From Marinomonas rhodophyticola (GTDB lineage Bacteria; Pseudomonadota; Gammaproteobacteria; Pseudomonadales; Marinomonadaceae), in the NCBI RefSeq assembly GCF_026113935.1, contig NZ_JAPEUL010000009.1:144501-208500 (forward strand): a DNA stretch of 64,000 nucleotides. The letters are read 5' to 3'. The notes beneath the pieces were generated by a model. It searched no databases, was not told the DNA's origin, and worked only from the letters and a program-made list of their open reading frames with translations. A program made the translations under genes and the position numbers. This document shows, in pieces, positions 7,739-16,808 of the stretch (positions are counted from its first letter, which is position 1; every line of letters begins with the position of its first letter).

Positions 7739-9295
7739 CTATTTAGAAACAAGCTTCTTACCTAGCTCAGTTAAGCGATATTTTTGCAAACGGCTTTTGG
7801 GTTTGTCTGGGACAGTCATTTCAATTAAGCCCTGTTGAATCGCCGCTTGTTGGTAATATTCCCTAAAGTGTTTTTCATCTTTCAAACCCAATACGACCAT
7901 CAATTCCGACCGACCCATTTCACCATGTAGCATCGTTAATAGACGTCTAACTTCGGGGGTAACTTCGGGGGTGACTTCGGGGGTGACTTCGGGGGTGACT
8001 TCGGGGGTGACTTGCGGGGTCGTTTTTTCAACCTCAGTAAATCCCTCATGAATAGGCAAACGAATTAAGAAATAGCTGCGATCTTCATCGGTTTCAAAAA
8101 CGGGTGTCGGTGAGGCATTGGCATTCATTACACGCAATATTTTAGGAACACCAGTAGAGCGTCCCTCGGTTAAATCCAGCTCTTTTAAAAACTCACCAAT
8201 GCGACGATTACGATAACGCCGGCTCACCGCCTTACCTGCCTGTAAATCAGCCAATCGGATAGATCTATCAGGACCAGGGAAACTCAAAACAACCAGCTCT
8301 TTAGCATCGATACGAATTTCAATTGGCTCTCGTATTTCATAAGAACGATGATAGACCGCATTCACCACCGCTTCTTCGATAGCCGCTAACGGATAATTCC
8401 AAAAACGCTCGGCTTCTGGTCGGTCTGGGTGCTTAATAACCGCCTCTTTGAGGTAATTCCGGCCAATATAATCCAAAGCATCGCTCGTAATACGACCAAG
8501 TGGGCCTTTGAATATTTTCTCTTCAAAGCGGTCACCACCAGCGCCATCGGGGAAATACACCACATCAATCTGAGTAGCGGGGAAAAACTGATCCGGTTGC
8601 TCATTAAAAAATAATAAACCCACATTTTTCGGAAAAGCCATCTCCGCAGGCCCGCCAACCACATTCATACGACGACCCAAGGCTTCGATGTCCAGCTCAC
8701 GAGCCTCGTTAGCTAACTCACTGTTAATGTCGTGCAAAAAATCGCGAATCAGATAGGGAGAAAGATCATTCAGTGTGGCGGTTTGTCTATAACGGTCATC
8801 AAAGGGAACCGTTGCTGCTAAGCTCAATAACTCTCGTTCATTTTCCCCAGAGGCTTTCACCGTACTGGTATGCTTACGCAGATAATAAGCCCAGTCACTT
8901 TTCTTGCCACTTAAGCTGGTTTTGGCTTTATAAGGCCGCGATTCTCCACCCGGCGCCCATAACACCAAAATGGTTTTTCCTTGGATCTCGTAAGTCGCCG
9001 TTAACGGATGAAAATGTGGCGCTATAGCGGAGTGACCAAGGTTCAATAACTCTTTTTGAATGGCATCGATTTGCGCAGACTCTACACCAACAGGAGGCAG
9101 CTTAGGTTGTCCATTCTCTTCTGCAACACCAATGACCACATAGCCGCCACCCAAGTTATGAAAATCGTTGGCGAAAGCGCATAAGGTATGCAAAACCACT
9201 TCAGGATTCCAACCTTCCTTGTACTCAATACGCTCACTTTCAACAGTACGCCGGCGCAGTAAATCGTCAATATTTATGGGAAGTTTAGGCGTCAT
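7739..9295 (-). CDS. Schlafen AlbA_2 / ATP-binding domain protein with TPEV repeat linker
   Basis: A 518-residue protein: an N-terminal AlbA_2 (Schlafen-type) domain at about 15-150, with ESERIEYKEGW and GGGYVVIGV; a GHKL-like HATPase_c_4 region at about 290-400, with EEAVVNAVYHRSYE and GRSTGVPKI; a linker made of tandem Thr-Pro-Glu/Gln-Val units at about 428-451; and a C-terminal winged-helix domain. Such proteins are often annotated as putative transcriptional regulators or RNA-binding ATPases and are frequent passengers in restriction-modification islands. It starts three bases after the RhuM gene stops and is the last gene of the five-gene operon. Role here is not known. Confidence 0.85.
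   Translation of the reverse strand: MTPKLPINIDDLLRRRTVESERIEYKEGWNPEVVLHTLCAFANDFHNLGGGYVVIGVAEENGQPKLPPVGVESAQIDAIQKELLNLGHSAIAPHFHPLTATYEIQGKTILVLWAPGGESRPYKAKTSLSGKKSDWAYYLRKHTSTVKASGENERELLSLAATVPFDDRYRQTATLNDLSPYLIRDFLHDINSELANEARELDIEALGRRMNVVGGPAEMAFPKNVGLLFFNEQPDQFFPATQIDVVYFPDGAGGDRFEEKIFKGPLGRITSDALDYIGRNYLKEAVIKHPDRPEAERFWNYPLAAIEEAVVNAVYHRSYEIREPIEIRIDAKELVVLSFPGPDRSIRLADLQAGKAVSRRYRNRRIGEFLKELDLTEGRSTGVPKILRVMNANASPTPVFETDEDRSYFLIRLPIHEGFTEVEKTTPQVTPEVTPEVTPEVTPEVTPEVRRLLTMLHGEMGRSELMVVLGLKDEKHFREYYQQAAIQQGLIEMTVPDKPKSRLQKYRLTELGKKLVSK
7951..8022 (-). repeat. 12-bp tandem repeat inside the AlbA_2 gene
   Basis: Five near-identical copies of a 12-base unit (plus-strand CTTCGGGGGTGA) and a sixth diverged copy encode the TPEV linker. 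Four copies are almost exact. As 12 is a multiple of three, copy-number changes would alter linker length without breaking the frame. Confidence 0.9.
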
Positions 9296-9298
9296 GTT

Positions 9299-10321
9299 TT
9301 ACTTATCCCCCGATCCTTCACTCTCAACCTTTTTGATCATCTTATCGAAGTCACTTTCAAATAAACGATCCTGTACGACTCGATACTTCTCAAATTCTGA
9401 TTCCGCAAAGTCTTTGGCGATTTTCGCACGGATCGATCCGGCATTAGTCAAAATATCTCTATCATCAAACTCTAAGAACATATCCAACCGCTTCGACCAA
9501 TCTTCCATCGTCATGGGAATATTGCGTCTTGCACGACTTTCCGCTAAATCAAGATACGCGTTGACGATCAGCCCTAACGACTGAAGCTCATCCTGACTGA
9601 GATAGTTTTTAGCTACGCCCACATCGGTTTTTAACACCTTTCCTTCTGGTCCTTTCGCCCAATGAGTCAGCCCCATATTTGGCTTACTGCTATCGGCTCT
9701 CGCTTTGATCAACTCGGCGGCAGTCTGTCCATGAATCGCAAAATGCAGTTTGTTTTGCACTGTCGCAAAAAAGGATTGAGTCGTTGGCGCATTTTTATTG
9801 TAATCAACACTGGTTGCGTAAATATCGGTGATCTTCTGATAAAAACGTCGTTCAGAAAGGCGAATTTCACGAATTTCTTCCAGCAAGCGCTCAAAGTAAT
9901 CTTCACCCAGAAAGCTTCCGTTCTCCATGCGCTCTTTATCGATCACATAACCCTTGATAGAAAACTCTCGCAATACCTGAGTCGCCCACTGACGGAACTG
10001 AGTCGCTCGCACAGAATTCACGCGATAACCGACAGAGATAATGGCGTCTAGATTGTAATGCTGCGTATTATAATTTTTACCGTCAGAAGCAGTTATCCGG
10101 AATTTCCGGATAACTGCTTCTTCATTGAGTTCGGCTGATTGAAATATATTTTTGAAATGCTCACTGACCGTTCGCACATCAACATCGAACAGCTCAGCAA
10201 TCAGCTTTTGGGAAAGCCAAATAGTGTCTTCTTCATAACGGGCCTCAATGCTCTGCTCACCAGATTGACCAGTAAAAATCAAAAACTCAGCCGTACTATT
10301 ACGGATTAACTTGGTGGTCAT
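9299..10321 (-). CDS. RhuM-family protein
   Basis: A 340-residue RhuM (virulence RhuM) family protein. The N-terminal half carries the family pattern IWLSQKLIAELFDVDVRTVSEH, a winged-helix-like segment, then YNLDAIISVGYRVNSVRATQFRQWA, which is the family hallmark, and a C-terminal half with NKLHFAIHGQTAAELI and LNAYLDLAE-type helices. RhuM was first noted in Salmonella pathogenicity island 3, but its molecular role is unclear; homologues are common inside type I and other restriction loci. Gaps of 25 bases upstream and 3 downstream place it firmly in the operon. Confidence 0.9.
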   Translation of the reverse strand: MTTKLIRNSTAEFLIFTGQSGEQSIEARYEEDTIWLSQKLIAELFDVDVRTVSEHFKNIFQSAELNEEAVIRKFRITASDGKNYNTQHYNLDAIISVGYRVNSVRATQFRQWATQVLREFSIKGYVIDKERMENGSFLGEDYFERLLEEIREIRLSERRFYQKITDIYATSVDYNKNAPTTQSFFATVQNKLHFAIHGQTAAELIKARADSSKPNMGLTHWAKGPEGKVLKTDVGVAKNYLSQDELQSLGLIVNAYLDLAESRARRNIPMTMEDWSKRLDMFLEFDDRDILTNAGSIRAKIAKDFAESEFEKYRVVQDRLFESDFDKMIKKVESEGSGDK

Positions 10322-10346
10322 GGCACATCCTTAACATGATTTAACT

Positions 10347-12701
10347 TTACCAACTCAGATCAAATTCAGCATAGAGTTGCAAGTCATCCTTAACATCGTC
10401 CCAATGCGCAAACTGCGACAAATACTCCGCTTTGGTCAGTTTGAATTGGAAGCTCTCAACGTATGGTTTTTCTATCTCTGCACTAAGAGCAATTGGCGAG
10501 CCAACGAATTCAAATAGCCAATAATGACGGTTATCAGTGCTTTCCTTGCCTGTTAAGCTTCTATCAATATCATGCCTTGGTAAAAGTTTTACATTTGCAA
10601 CACGATATAAGTATTTACCAACTTGATGCTCCGTATTTTTTTCACGAACAGTAACAATGACATAACGGATTTCACGAACGATGTTTCTATGTACGTTTTG
10701 CCGATTAGTCGCTACAAGTTGCGTGTGATATCCCTGTAGCTTTCCTGTTCTCGCTTTTTCTAGATAGTCATCGTCACGTTCTATTTCATTAATGGGGGCA
10801 ATCATAGTTAACCCATTGTGCCTCACGGTATTTACTCCATAAGGCGTGATACGCGCAGCATCTTCCACAAAATAGTAATCGTTTGATGGAATCTTTGGAT
10901 AAGCAAACTCGGCTTTTCTATCGCAAAGTTTTTGCGTTAAATAATCGCGCAACCAATGATTATGTGAAACCTCAGAATCTTTACTAGGCAACAAGGCAAA
11001 TGCCCCGATACCAATCTCTTTAATAGCCTCTTCGTAAGGATTTACTTGGTCTTTTTGGTTATCAAAAAAACCAGGGTATAAGGCAAAAGCACCCATAACA
11101 GGGCGACTTTTTAATGGTGACTCATACTCAAAACGATGCTGATGAATAATAGCGTCTCGGTATCGATGCATCTGATTAAGAGCATCCTCGGGGACACCAT
11201 CTTTGTCTTTGAATTGTTGTGTATCAATGCGATATTTAGCATCGAATAAAATAAAAAATGACTCTTTATTCGCCAAAGTAATACGAAGCACAATATCTGG
11301 GCGTTGCTTAGCGAGCCATGTTCGATTAGTTATGCCGCTTGGCGTAAAAGAAGGTTCATGAGCAAGCTCTACTGTCATACTGTCGCTTTCTCGAAAGAAC
11401 ACAAAGGCTGCTGCCATTTCATCATCTGGAAGCTGTTTTTCGAATTGCACTTGTTTCAAATGATTAAGCGTTCGCTCTTTCTCTATAAACCCTAAACTCT
11501 TAACAATGGACATTACCTCAATAAAACACCAAACCTCATAGATATCCGCCACTGACTTGATCGATAACTGAGATTCGCCATTGTCTTGATTGAGGTAATG
11601 TTTCAATTGCTGCCAGACTTTATACACCTTTGAATAACCAGCGCCTTGTTGCAAGACTTTGGAATCAGAACTGAGACCTTCAAATGTTCCAATTTCACGC
11701 CAAAGCTGGTGCTGACTCACTTTACCAATTTGCTGTCGCCACCGTTTTAGGACAAGTAAGAAGGACTCAGATACTTTGGTTTCTTTTTCATTGTCAATAT
11801 TCTGGATCAATTGCGCTAAGTTCGTCTTGATGCGCTTTAACACCATTTTTATAAAACGGTTTTCTGGTGTGTCTACATGTAGACGTTTGTAACCGATACG
11901 CATTCGTCTAGTTGAACGCTTCTCTGCAATTAATTCTTTTGCCAGCTCTTGCTGCTTAGCGGTTACTTTTTTATTGATACGGTCTAATTTTTGGTCTTTA
12001 TCAAACGACTGCAAACGGTTATGAGGTGCGTTGATGATTCGCTTCAACCCCTGATTCAGCTCTGTGACTAAACGCTCAAATTGAGCTAACCAAAACAACT
12101 CAAACTTTTCTGGCTGCTTGTGTGATTTCCCCTGAGACTGTGTCGTTTTTCCGCTGATGGCATAGCGCCAAAAAGGATAAATCTCGTCTATCTTCTGATT
12201 CATTAGCCCGAGATCTTCGTTCATCACCATCTTTGTCGCAAAAATAGTGAACTGAACAGGCACTGACTTTCTACCGTCATTCGTTTCGTAATTAATATGG
12301 AAAACACACTTCCCTACATCATTACCAAAGTTCAACATGGCCTGTAAGGTGTTTCGTCTTGGGCTTGGACTAAAGCTATCTTCAATTAAACGATACTTAT
12401 GGCTAACAGATGGTGAGTTCTTCAGCACATGCGAGGAAAATTCAATATCAAACCAATATTGACGATTTTCAAAAAAGAAAGGTTGAGTCAGTTCAGTTAA
12501 CTTATCGTCATCGCCTGAATTATCCTGAGCTAGGTTTCCATCAATCAATACCGCAATGCTTTCACCATCTGGTAGAGGAACGCCTCGCTGCAAGTACGTG
12601 CGTTCTAGCTTAGAACGCGGTGAGCGCAAACTTTCACAAGAGACATACAACTCGAAGTCATCATGTTTAAAATAAAGGGTTTCACGTGTGTTTTTCGCCA
12701 T
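10347..12701 (-). CDS. DUF2357 / PD-(D/E)XK nuclease, McrC-like restriction subunit
   Basis: A 784-residue protein. The middle holds DUF2357 marks (VDTPENRFIKMVLKRIK at about 276-292, then IYEVWCFIEV at 387-396). The C-terminal nuclease core has RPDI with Asp469, then FDAKYR with Asp487 and Lys489, and a Q-rich helix at 506-515, the D...D-x-K pattern of PD-(D/E)XK nucleases such as McrC. A further C-terminal part (about 600-784) has beta-rich sequence. The gene begins 37 bases after the McrB-like gene, so the two are expected to form an NTP-driven nuclease. All predicted catalytic residues are present, so it is probably active. The site specificity cannot be read from sequence. Confidence 0.88.
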   Translation of the reverse strand: MAKNTRETLYFKHDDFELYVSCESLRSPRSKLERTYLQRGVPLPDGESIAVLIDGNLAQDNSGDDDKLTELTQPFFFENRQYWFDIEFSSHVLKNSPSVSHKYRLIEDSFSPSPRRNTLQAMLNFGNDVGKCVFHINYETNDGRKSVPVQFTIFATKMVMNEDLGLMNQKIDEIYPFWRYAISGKTTQSQGKSHKQPEKFELFWLAQFERLVTELNQGLKRIINAPHNRLQSFDKDQKLDRINKKVTAKQQELAKELIAEKRSTRRMRIGYKRLHVDTPENRFIKMVLKRIKTNLAQLIQNIDNEKETKVSESFLLVLKRWRQQIGKVSQHQLWREIGTFEGLSSDSKVLQQGAGYSKVYKVWQQLKHYLNQDNGESQLSIKSVADIYEVWCFIEVMSIVKSLGFIEKERTLNHLKQVQFEKQLPDDEMAAAFVFFRESDSMTVELAHEPSFTPSGITNRTWLAKQRPDIVLRITLANKESFFILFDAKYRIDTQQFKDKDGVPEDALNQMHRYRDAIIHQHRFEYESPLKSRPVMGAFALYPGFFDNQKDQVNPYEEAIKEIGIGAFALLPSKDSEVSHNHWLRDYLTQKLCDRKAEFAYPKIPSNDYYFVEDAARITPYGVNTVRHNGLTMIAPINEIERDDDYLEKARTGKLQGYHTQLVATNRQNVHRNIVREIRYVIVTVREKNTEHQVGKYLYRVANVKLLPRHDIDRSLTGKESTDNRHYWLFEFVGSPIALSAEIEKPYVESFQFKLTKAEYLSQFAHWDDVKDDLQLYAEFDLSW

Positions 12702-12738
12702 TCCTTAACTACCATCCGAATCACATTTTGCGGTCTAA

Positions 12739-14655
12739 TTAAGGCCAAAAAGACGTAAAGCCATTCGTTAATTGCTTTTGCATCCGTTCAATCTTTGGTC
12801 GAGAACGACAAGGTGTTGTAAGAACGTGTTCAGGACTTCCCTGTTTCTCACGTAATAAATCCGGTCGTGTTGTTTTCCATATAGTCGCTAATTGTGCTTC
12901 TAGTGTAGTAGACAGTTGTACCAGTACATTGTTGCCTGAATTACTGGTCAGTTTATCTTCATCACCCTCTATGCGTGGCAACACTTTACACATTAGGAAG
13001 TCATCGAATACAGCCGCTAATTCCACATCATTTTTTGGCGCAAAGCTTATAACAGACAAACATAATTCATTGAATGCGCGGAATGCCAATTCAAACGGGG
13101 TATTTTTTAATACACCATTAACAGCATTAAAGAAGGTTTTAGTTTTGCTTGCGTCACTATCTGCTTCCACCGACTCAAACAAGGCCATGGTCGCTTGACT
13201 ATGAATAGGGTAACTCAGCGTTTTGGCTTTTACGTCAGACTCAAAAAACGCATTAATATCGTTTGGAAAGAATTCACCAAAATCGAAGGTTAAGGCTCGG
13301 TCGATCACTTTACGGGAAAAGCCATGAGTGGTTTCGTCCATGTTCACCGTACCTGCGACAATCAGGTTAAACGGAATCGCAATCCCATGCGTTAAGAAAT
13401 ACTGCCAAATGTCATTCTCACGTGACTCAGACAAATCCAACCCTAAATCTTTAGCAAGCAATTCTGAAGGTTTAGAGTCTTCACCTACATCAATATCTTT
13501 ATCCAATGCACGGAAAAGTTCACCTTTGATCAGCGGATCACATTCATAAATGTAATCTCGATCACTACCTTCTAGCGTTTTTGGATCGTTCCAGCAGCGC
13601 GTTTCAAGAATGGATAAATAGTCAGAAAAGTACTGCTCAACAGGTGCAAGATTCATTTCATCAAGACACAACCAAAAAGGACGAATGTCATTTAATGGTT
13701 TGCCGCGCCAGTCAGAAGGCAAATCCTTATCAAATTCAATTTCATCTATTACTTCTTTCCACGCTTGCACTATGAAACGCAGCACATCGGTAGCCACATA
13801 CTCAGGTTTCTTCCCAAGACGTGAAACATAACCCAATAAATCGCTGGGTTCATGCCAATCAGGACGAACAGGGACTAAACAATAATTATCCCCTCTCCCT
13901 CTTTTCGATGCTGCGGCCTGCTCCCGTACAAAGCGAGTTTTACCTGTACCAGATATGCCAGCTAAGAGCAGAAAGGGTTTGGATAAACCAACAAAACTTA
14001 ATGAAGCATCACTTCTAACTGTTAAATTTTCTGTTTTCGCAACACTATATGCCTCATAAACATTCTTATAGGTTATTGGGTTTTGACAAAGGTCATATAC
14101 GAGTCTTCCAAATATACTAGATGATGCATCTGGTAAGTTAATTTCTTTTAATATTACGGAACCAAAGCAATCTCTTGATCCTCTTGGTTTACCTTGATCG
14201 TTAATTAATCGTTTGGAACCTAGCCTGAATGTTGAATCATCCTTATCCAAAAACTTTGAGAAAAGGTCCAAATCATTTTCTGAGTCAAAATGATTACTTA
14301 ATTCTTTATTAGCTCGAATGTTATTTTTTATTTGCTCTGAATTACCTAGAAGACTGTTAGCATAGGGTCTTAGATTTTCATATATCTCAAAATACTTAAA
14401 CAACTCACTTGCAAACTCATACATTTCGCTAGCAAAAACAAAATATTGATTAGGAATCAATGCATAATTGGCAGGTTTATCGTCCGACTCTCTATCCGTA
14501 ATTGCAAATGACGTGTAAGTATCAAAGCCATACCCAATAGAACCAAGCTGCTTATATAGCTCCCTTTTTTGGCCAGAAGTTAATTTATAGTCAAAAAGTT
14601 TAGCGTTATTAACTAAAGGATGTTCTAACTGTATTTCATCAAGTTTTCTTAACAT
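12739..14655 (-). CDS. McrB-like AAA+ NTPase, restriction subunit
   Basis: A 638-residue AAA_5 protein. A unique N-terminal part of about 220 residues may read the DNA target; it is followed by Walker A GISGTGKT (233-240), Walker B LCLDEMNLA (329-337), and the McrB-type sensor TVNMDETT (436-443) with the arginine-finger region FSRKVIDRA (446-454). In McrBC the GTPase ring drives translocation and activates the nuclease partner. No PUA/EVE or DUF3578 reader is obvious in the N-terminal part, which is AT-richer than the core. The gene follows the cytosine methyltransferase by 9 bases, so the system probably cuts unmodified rather than modified DNA (inference). Confidence 0.88.
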   Translation of the reverse strand: MLRKLDEIQLEHPLVNNAKLFDYKLTSGQKRELYKQLGSIGYGFDTYTSFAITDRESDDKPANYALIPNQYFVFASEMYEFASELFKYFEIYENLRPYANSLLGNSEQIKNNIRANKELSNHFDSENDLDLFSKFLDKDDSTFRLGSKRLINDQGKPRGSRDCFGSVILKEINLPDASSSIFGRLVYDLCQNPITYKNVYEAYSVAKTENLTVRSDASLSFVGLSKPFLLLAGISGTGKTRFVREQAAASKRGRGDNYCLVPVRPDWHEPSDLLGYVSRLGKKPEYVATDVLRFIVQAWKEVIDEIEFDKDLPSDWRGKPLNDIRPFWLCLDEMNLAPVEQYFSDYLSILETRCWNDPKTLEGSDRDYIYECDPLIKGELFRALDKDIDVGEDSKPSELLAKDLGLDLSESRENDIWQYFLTHGIAIPFNLIVAGTVNMDETTHGFSRKVIDRALTFDFGEFFPNDINAFFESDVKAKTLSYPIHSQATMALFESVEADSDASKTKTFFNAVNGVLKNTPFELAFRAFNELCLSVISFAPKNDVELAAVFDDFLMCKVLPRIEGDEDKLTSNSGNNVLVQLSTTLEAQLATIWKTTRPDLLREKQGSPEHVLTTPCRSRPKIERMQKQLTNGFTSFWP

Positions 14656-14664
14656 ATTATTCCT

Positions 14665-15918
14665 TTATTCTATGTGTGAAACGATGCACTCTGCCAACGC
14701 CCTTACTACATTAACTGTAACACTGTTACCAAATTGCTTATAAGCTTGGACTGTAGAATCACTATACTCAAACTCATCAGGAAAACCCTGTAATCTTGCA
14801 GCTTCTCTAGGGCTGACTTTTCTTGGGTTTTTGCCATGCTGTTCAATTAAAACCTCACTGCCATCTTTGTAATACCTAGCAGATAGAGTATTTGTGTAAG
14901 GAGAATCTTCGTTAACAATCCCATATCCAAAACCTTTACCATTGATCTTATTCTGCATCTTTCGTCTTTGATGCCCTTCCCACAATCGATCAGAAATAGT
15001 TAGCTTTGGGTTAGGATTGGCTTCTAATATGTCTCCAACTCTTGTATCAGACTCCATCGACTCTGGATAATCAAAATTGTCAATCTCACCATCTTTCCAA
15101 AGTATAATATAAATTCTTTGTCTATTCTGAGGTACGCCAAAGTCTATTGATTTCAATACCATTGATTTGGCTAGATTCTGAATCTCTTTGGTACTGCCGT
15201 TTTCAATAATACTCTTAGGGATATTACAGCTGTAACCGATGTTTGTAAGTGTTTTTAAAATAACTTTAAGTGTATGACCTTTATCGTGGCTTATTAGCCC
15301 TTTTACATTCTCCAAAACTGCAAAACGTGGGTTCTTCTCTTCAATAATTCTGGCTATATCATGAAATAGAGTCCCTCGAGTATCTTCAATGCCAAGCTTT
15401 AAACCCGCATGAGAAAAGGGCTGACAAGGAAACCCAGCAAGTAAAACATCATGGTCTGGAATAGATTCAGGAGAAATGAGAGTGATATCACCAAACGGGA
15501 ATTCACCATGATTCTTTTTATATGTAAGCTGTGCATGTTTATCAAATTCTGAAGAAAAAACACAAGTGCCACCAGCTTGTTGAAAGCCCAGTCTTACTCC
15601 ACCGATACCAGCGAACAAATCAATAAATCGAAATGATGCGTTTTCTAGTGGTTTAAGTTTTAAATGACCAAACACCTCATTAAAAAAGCTTTTTCTATCT
15701 TTAAGCAATCCGTTAAGACTTAAAGAAAACTCAATATCAATTCGGAGCTGATTAGGATCGACCTGCGTATTGTCACAATAAAACTGGCTGTCTGTCGCAA
15801 TCGCATGAACCCACTGGTCTACAACCGCTTGTACTTCCGTGCCCTCCGGTGTGTGCTCTAAGACTAAGGGCCTGATGAATTCTTCCACTTGCTGAAGTAC
15901 ACTGGTCTCACTTTTCAT
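14665..15918 (-). CDS. DNA (cytosine-5-)-methyltransferase
   Basis: A 417-residue Dcm-type enzyme that transfers a methyl group from S-adenosylmethionine to C5 of cytosine. Motifs in order: I DLFAGIGG (100-107), IV GFPCQPFS with catalytic Cys165, VI ENV, VIII QNRQRIYI, IX SPREAARLQGFPD, X QFGNSVTVNVV. The variable region between VIII and IX should define the site. About 90 residues precede motif I, more than in minimal enzymes. It is the first gene of the five-gene minus-strand operon and should protect host DNA from the McrB/DUF2357 nuclease encoded behind it. Confidence 0.95.
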   Translation of the reverse strand: MKSETSVLQQVEEFIRPLVLEHTPEGTEVQAVVDQWVHAIATDSQFYCDNTQVDPNQLRIDIEFSLSLNGLLKDRKSFFNEVFGHLKLKPLENASFRFIDLFAGIGGVRLGFQQAGGTCVFSSEFDKHAQLTYKKNHGEFPFGDITLISPESIPDHDVLLAGFPCQPFSHAGLKLGIEDTRGTLFHDIARIIEEKNPRFAVLENVKGLISHDKGHTLKVILKTLTNIGYSCNIPKSIIENGSTKEIQNLAKSMVLKSIDFGVPQNRQRIYIILWKDGEIDNFDYPESMESDTRVGDILEANPNPKLTISDRLWEGHQRRKMQNKINGKGFGYGIVNEDSPYTNTLSARYYKDGSEVLIEQHGKNPRKVSPREAARLQGFPDEFEYSDSTVQAYKQFGNSVTVNVVRALAECIVSHIE

Positions 15919-16306
15919 TATTTATTACTACTAAAAATTCTTGATGAATGGCTTTAAAACAAAGCATTTTGAAAACTCTGTATAACCAATTGTGTTTTTT
16001 ATGACTTAGGACTACCAAGCCCCTGCTCATCGGCCATATGGGTAAACCGGCGACAGACCAACATGATCGCCTGATCGCACATTAAGTCAGCTAGGGCTAA
16101 CATTGCCTACATGCAATGTACTAAAACAGAGCCAGACGCAATAATACGCCAACCAAAGCCGGATTTTTATAAAAACCGAGAATCTTATCAACTGATGATA
16201 AATGAGCAAGCCTAATGTAAGATTTTGCGAAAGAACACTGACTAAATGCCGAAGTCCACATAGCGCTCAAAGAAGAAGATGGCGCTACAATCCACTCTAG
16301 GGGTAA
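15919..16306. other. Gene-poor stretch upstream of the methyltransferase, with a possible gene remnant
   Basis: About 390 bases with no clear gene. Minus-strand positions 16103-15999 encode a 34-residue frame (starts MLALADLMCDQA, ends EQGLGSPKS) that reads like the C-terminal piece of a longer protein, but I do not recognise it and it has no visible ribosome site. The operon promoter must lie in the AT-rich end near 15920-16000. No repeats marking an integration site were seen. Confidence 0.35.
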
Positions 16307-16612
16307 TCACTGCATTTCTCTCACAAATCCAATCATCGCGCTTGACTCTTCGGATTTGAAAAGATCAGCAACTTTATGATCCGTATAGATTTCTGGATAA
16401 GCTTCATCCCCTTCGTTAATCGCTTTGCACACCGTGTAACGAGGGCTATCAGGGTCTTCTCGTTGGACTTTGTCTTTGTGTTCCACCCACAGTGTGTAGT
16501 ATTGATCCTTCACTCGAAAATAGAACGAGGGACAAGTGTCATTCTCATAGCTGCAATCTTTTAACGTCACGGGTAGTTCGCTTGACTTAAAACCCAGTTC
16601 AAATCGGCTCAT
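16307..16612 (-). CDS. Hypothetical protein, 101 residues
   Basis: A soluble, acidic protein with no motif I recognise. It has Cys pairs (DCSYENDTC), a region YFRVKDQYYTLWVEHKDKV that looks like alternating beta strands, and an acidic C-terminus. A GGAGAG ribosome site lies six bases before the ATG at 16612, and codon use resembles the neighbours, so it is likely a real gene. It stands alone between the restriction operon and the second HipA module; a link to either is unproven. Confidence 0.65.
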   Translation of the reverse strand: MSRFELGFKSSELPVTLKDCSYENDTCPSFYFRVKDQYYTLWVEHKDKVQREDPDSPRYTVCKAINEGDEAYPEIYTDHKVADLFKSEESSAMIGFVREMQ

Positions 16613-16758
16613 TATCTCTCCTTAAAACACCAATACACTGTATATAAAAACAGTATAAATGTTTTGAGTACTTTTGCTAACTTTTTGTAACTCTCACAAC
16701 GCGCTATATGATCTATTCTGTCTATCGCTTAGCAGCGCATCACCATAGAGAGGTAGTC

Positions 16759-16787
16759 ATGTCGAAATTCTCTCACTTTTTCGACAT
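16759..16787. terminator. Hairpin after hipA module 2, possible weak terminator
   Basis: A 9-bp perfect stem ATGTCGAAA / TTTCGACAT with an 11-base loop, 22 bases beyond the hipA stop. No clear T-run follows on the minus strand, so it may only stabilise the transcript end. Confidence 0.3.
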
Positions 16788-16808
16788 AAAAAGAGCAAGT
16801 TCTATAAC

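Noticed and set aside
7951-8022. CRISPR-like repeat array
   Set aside because: The 12-base units are directly adjacent with no spacers and are in frame within a coding region.
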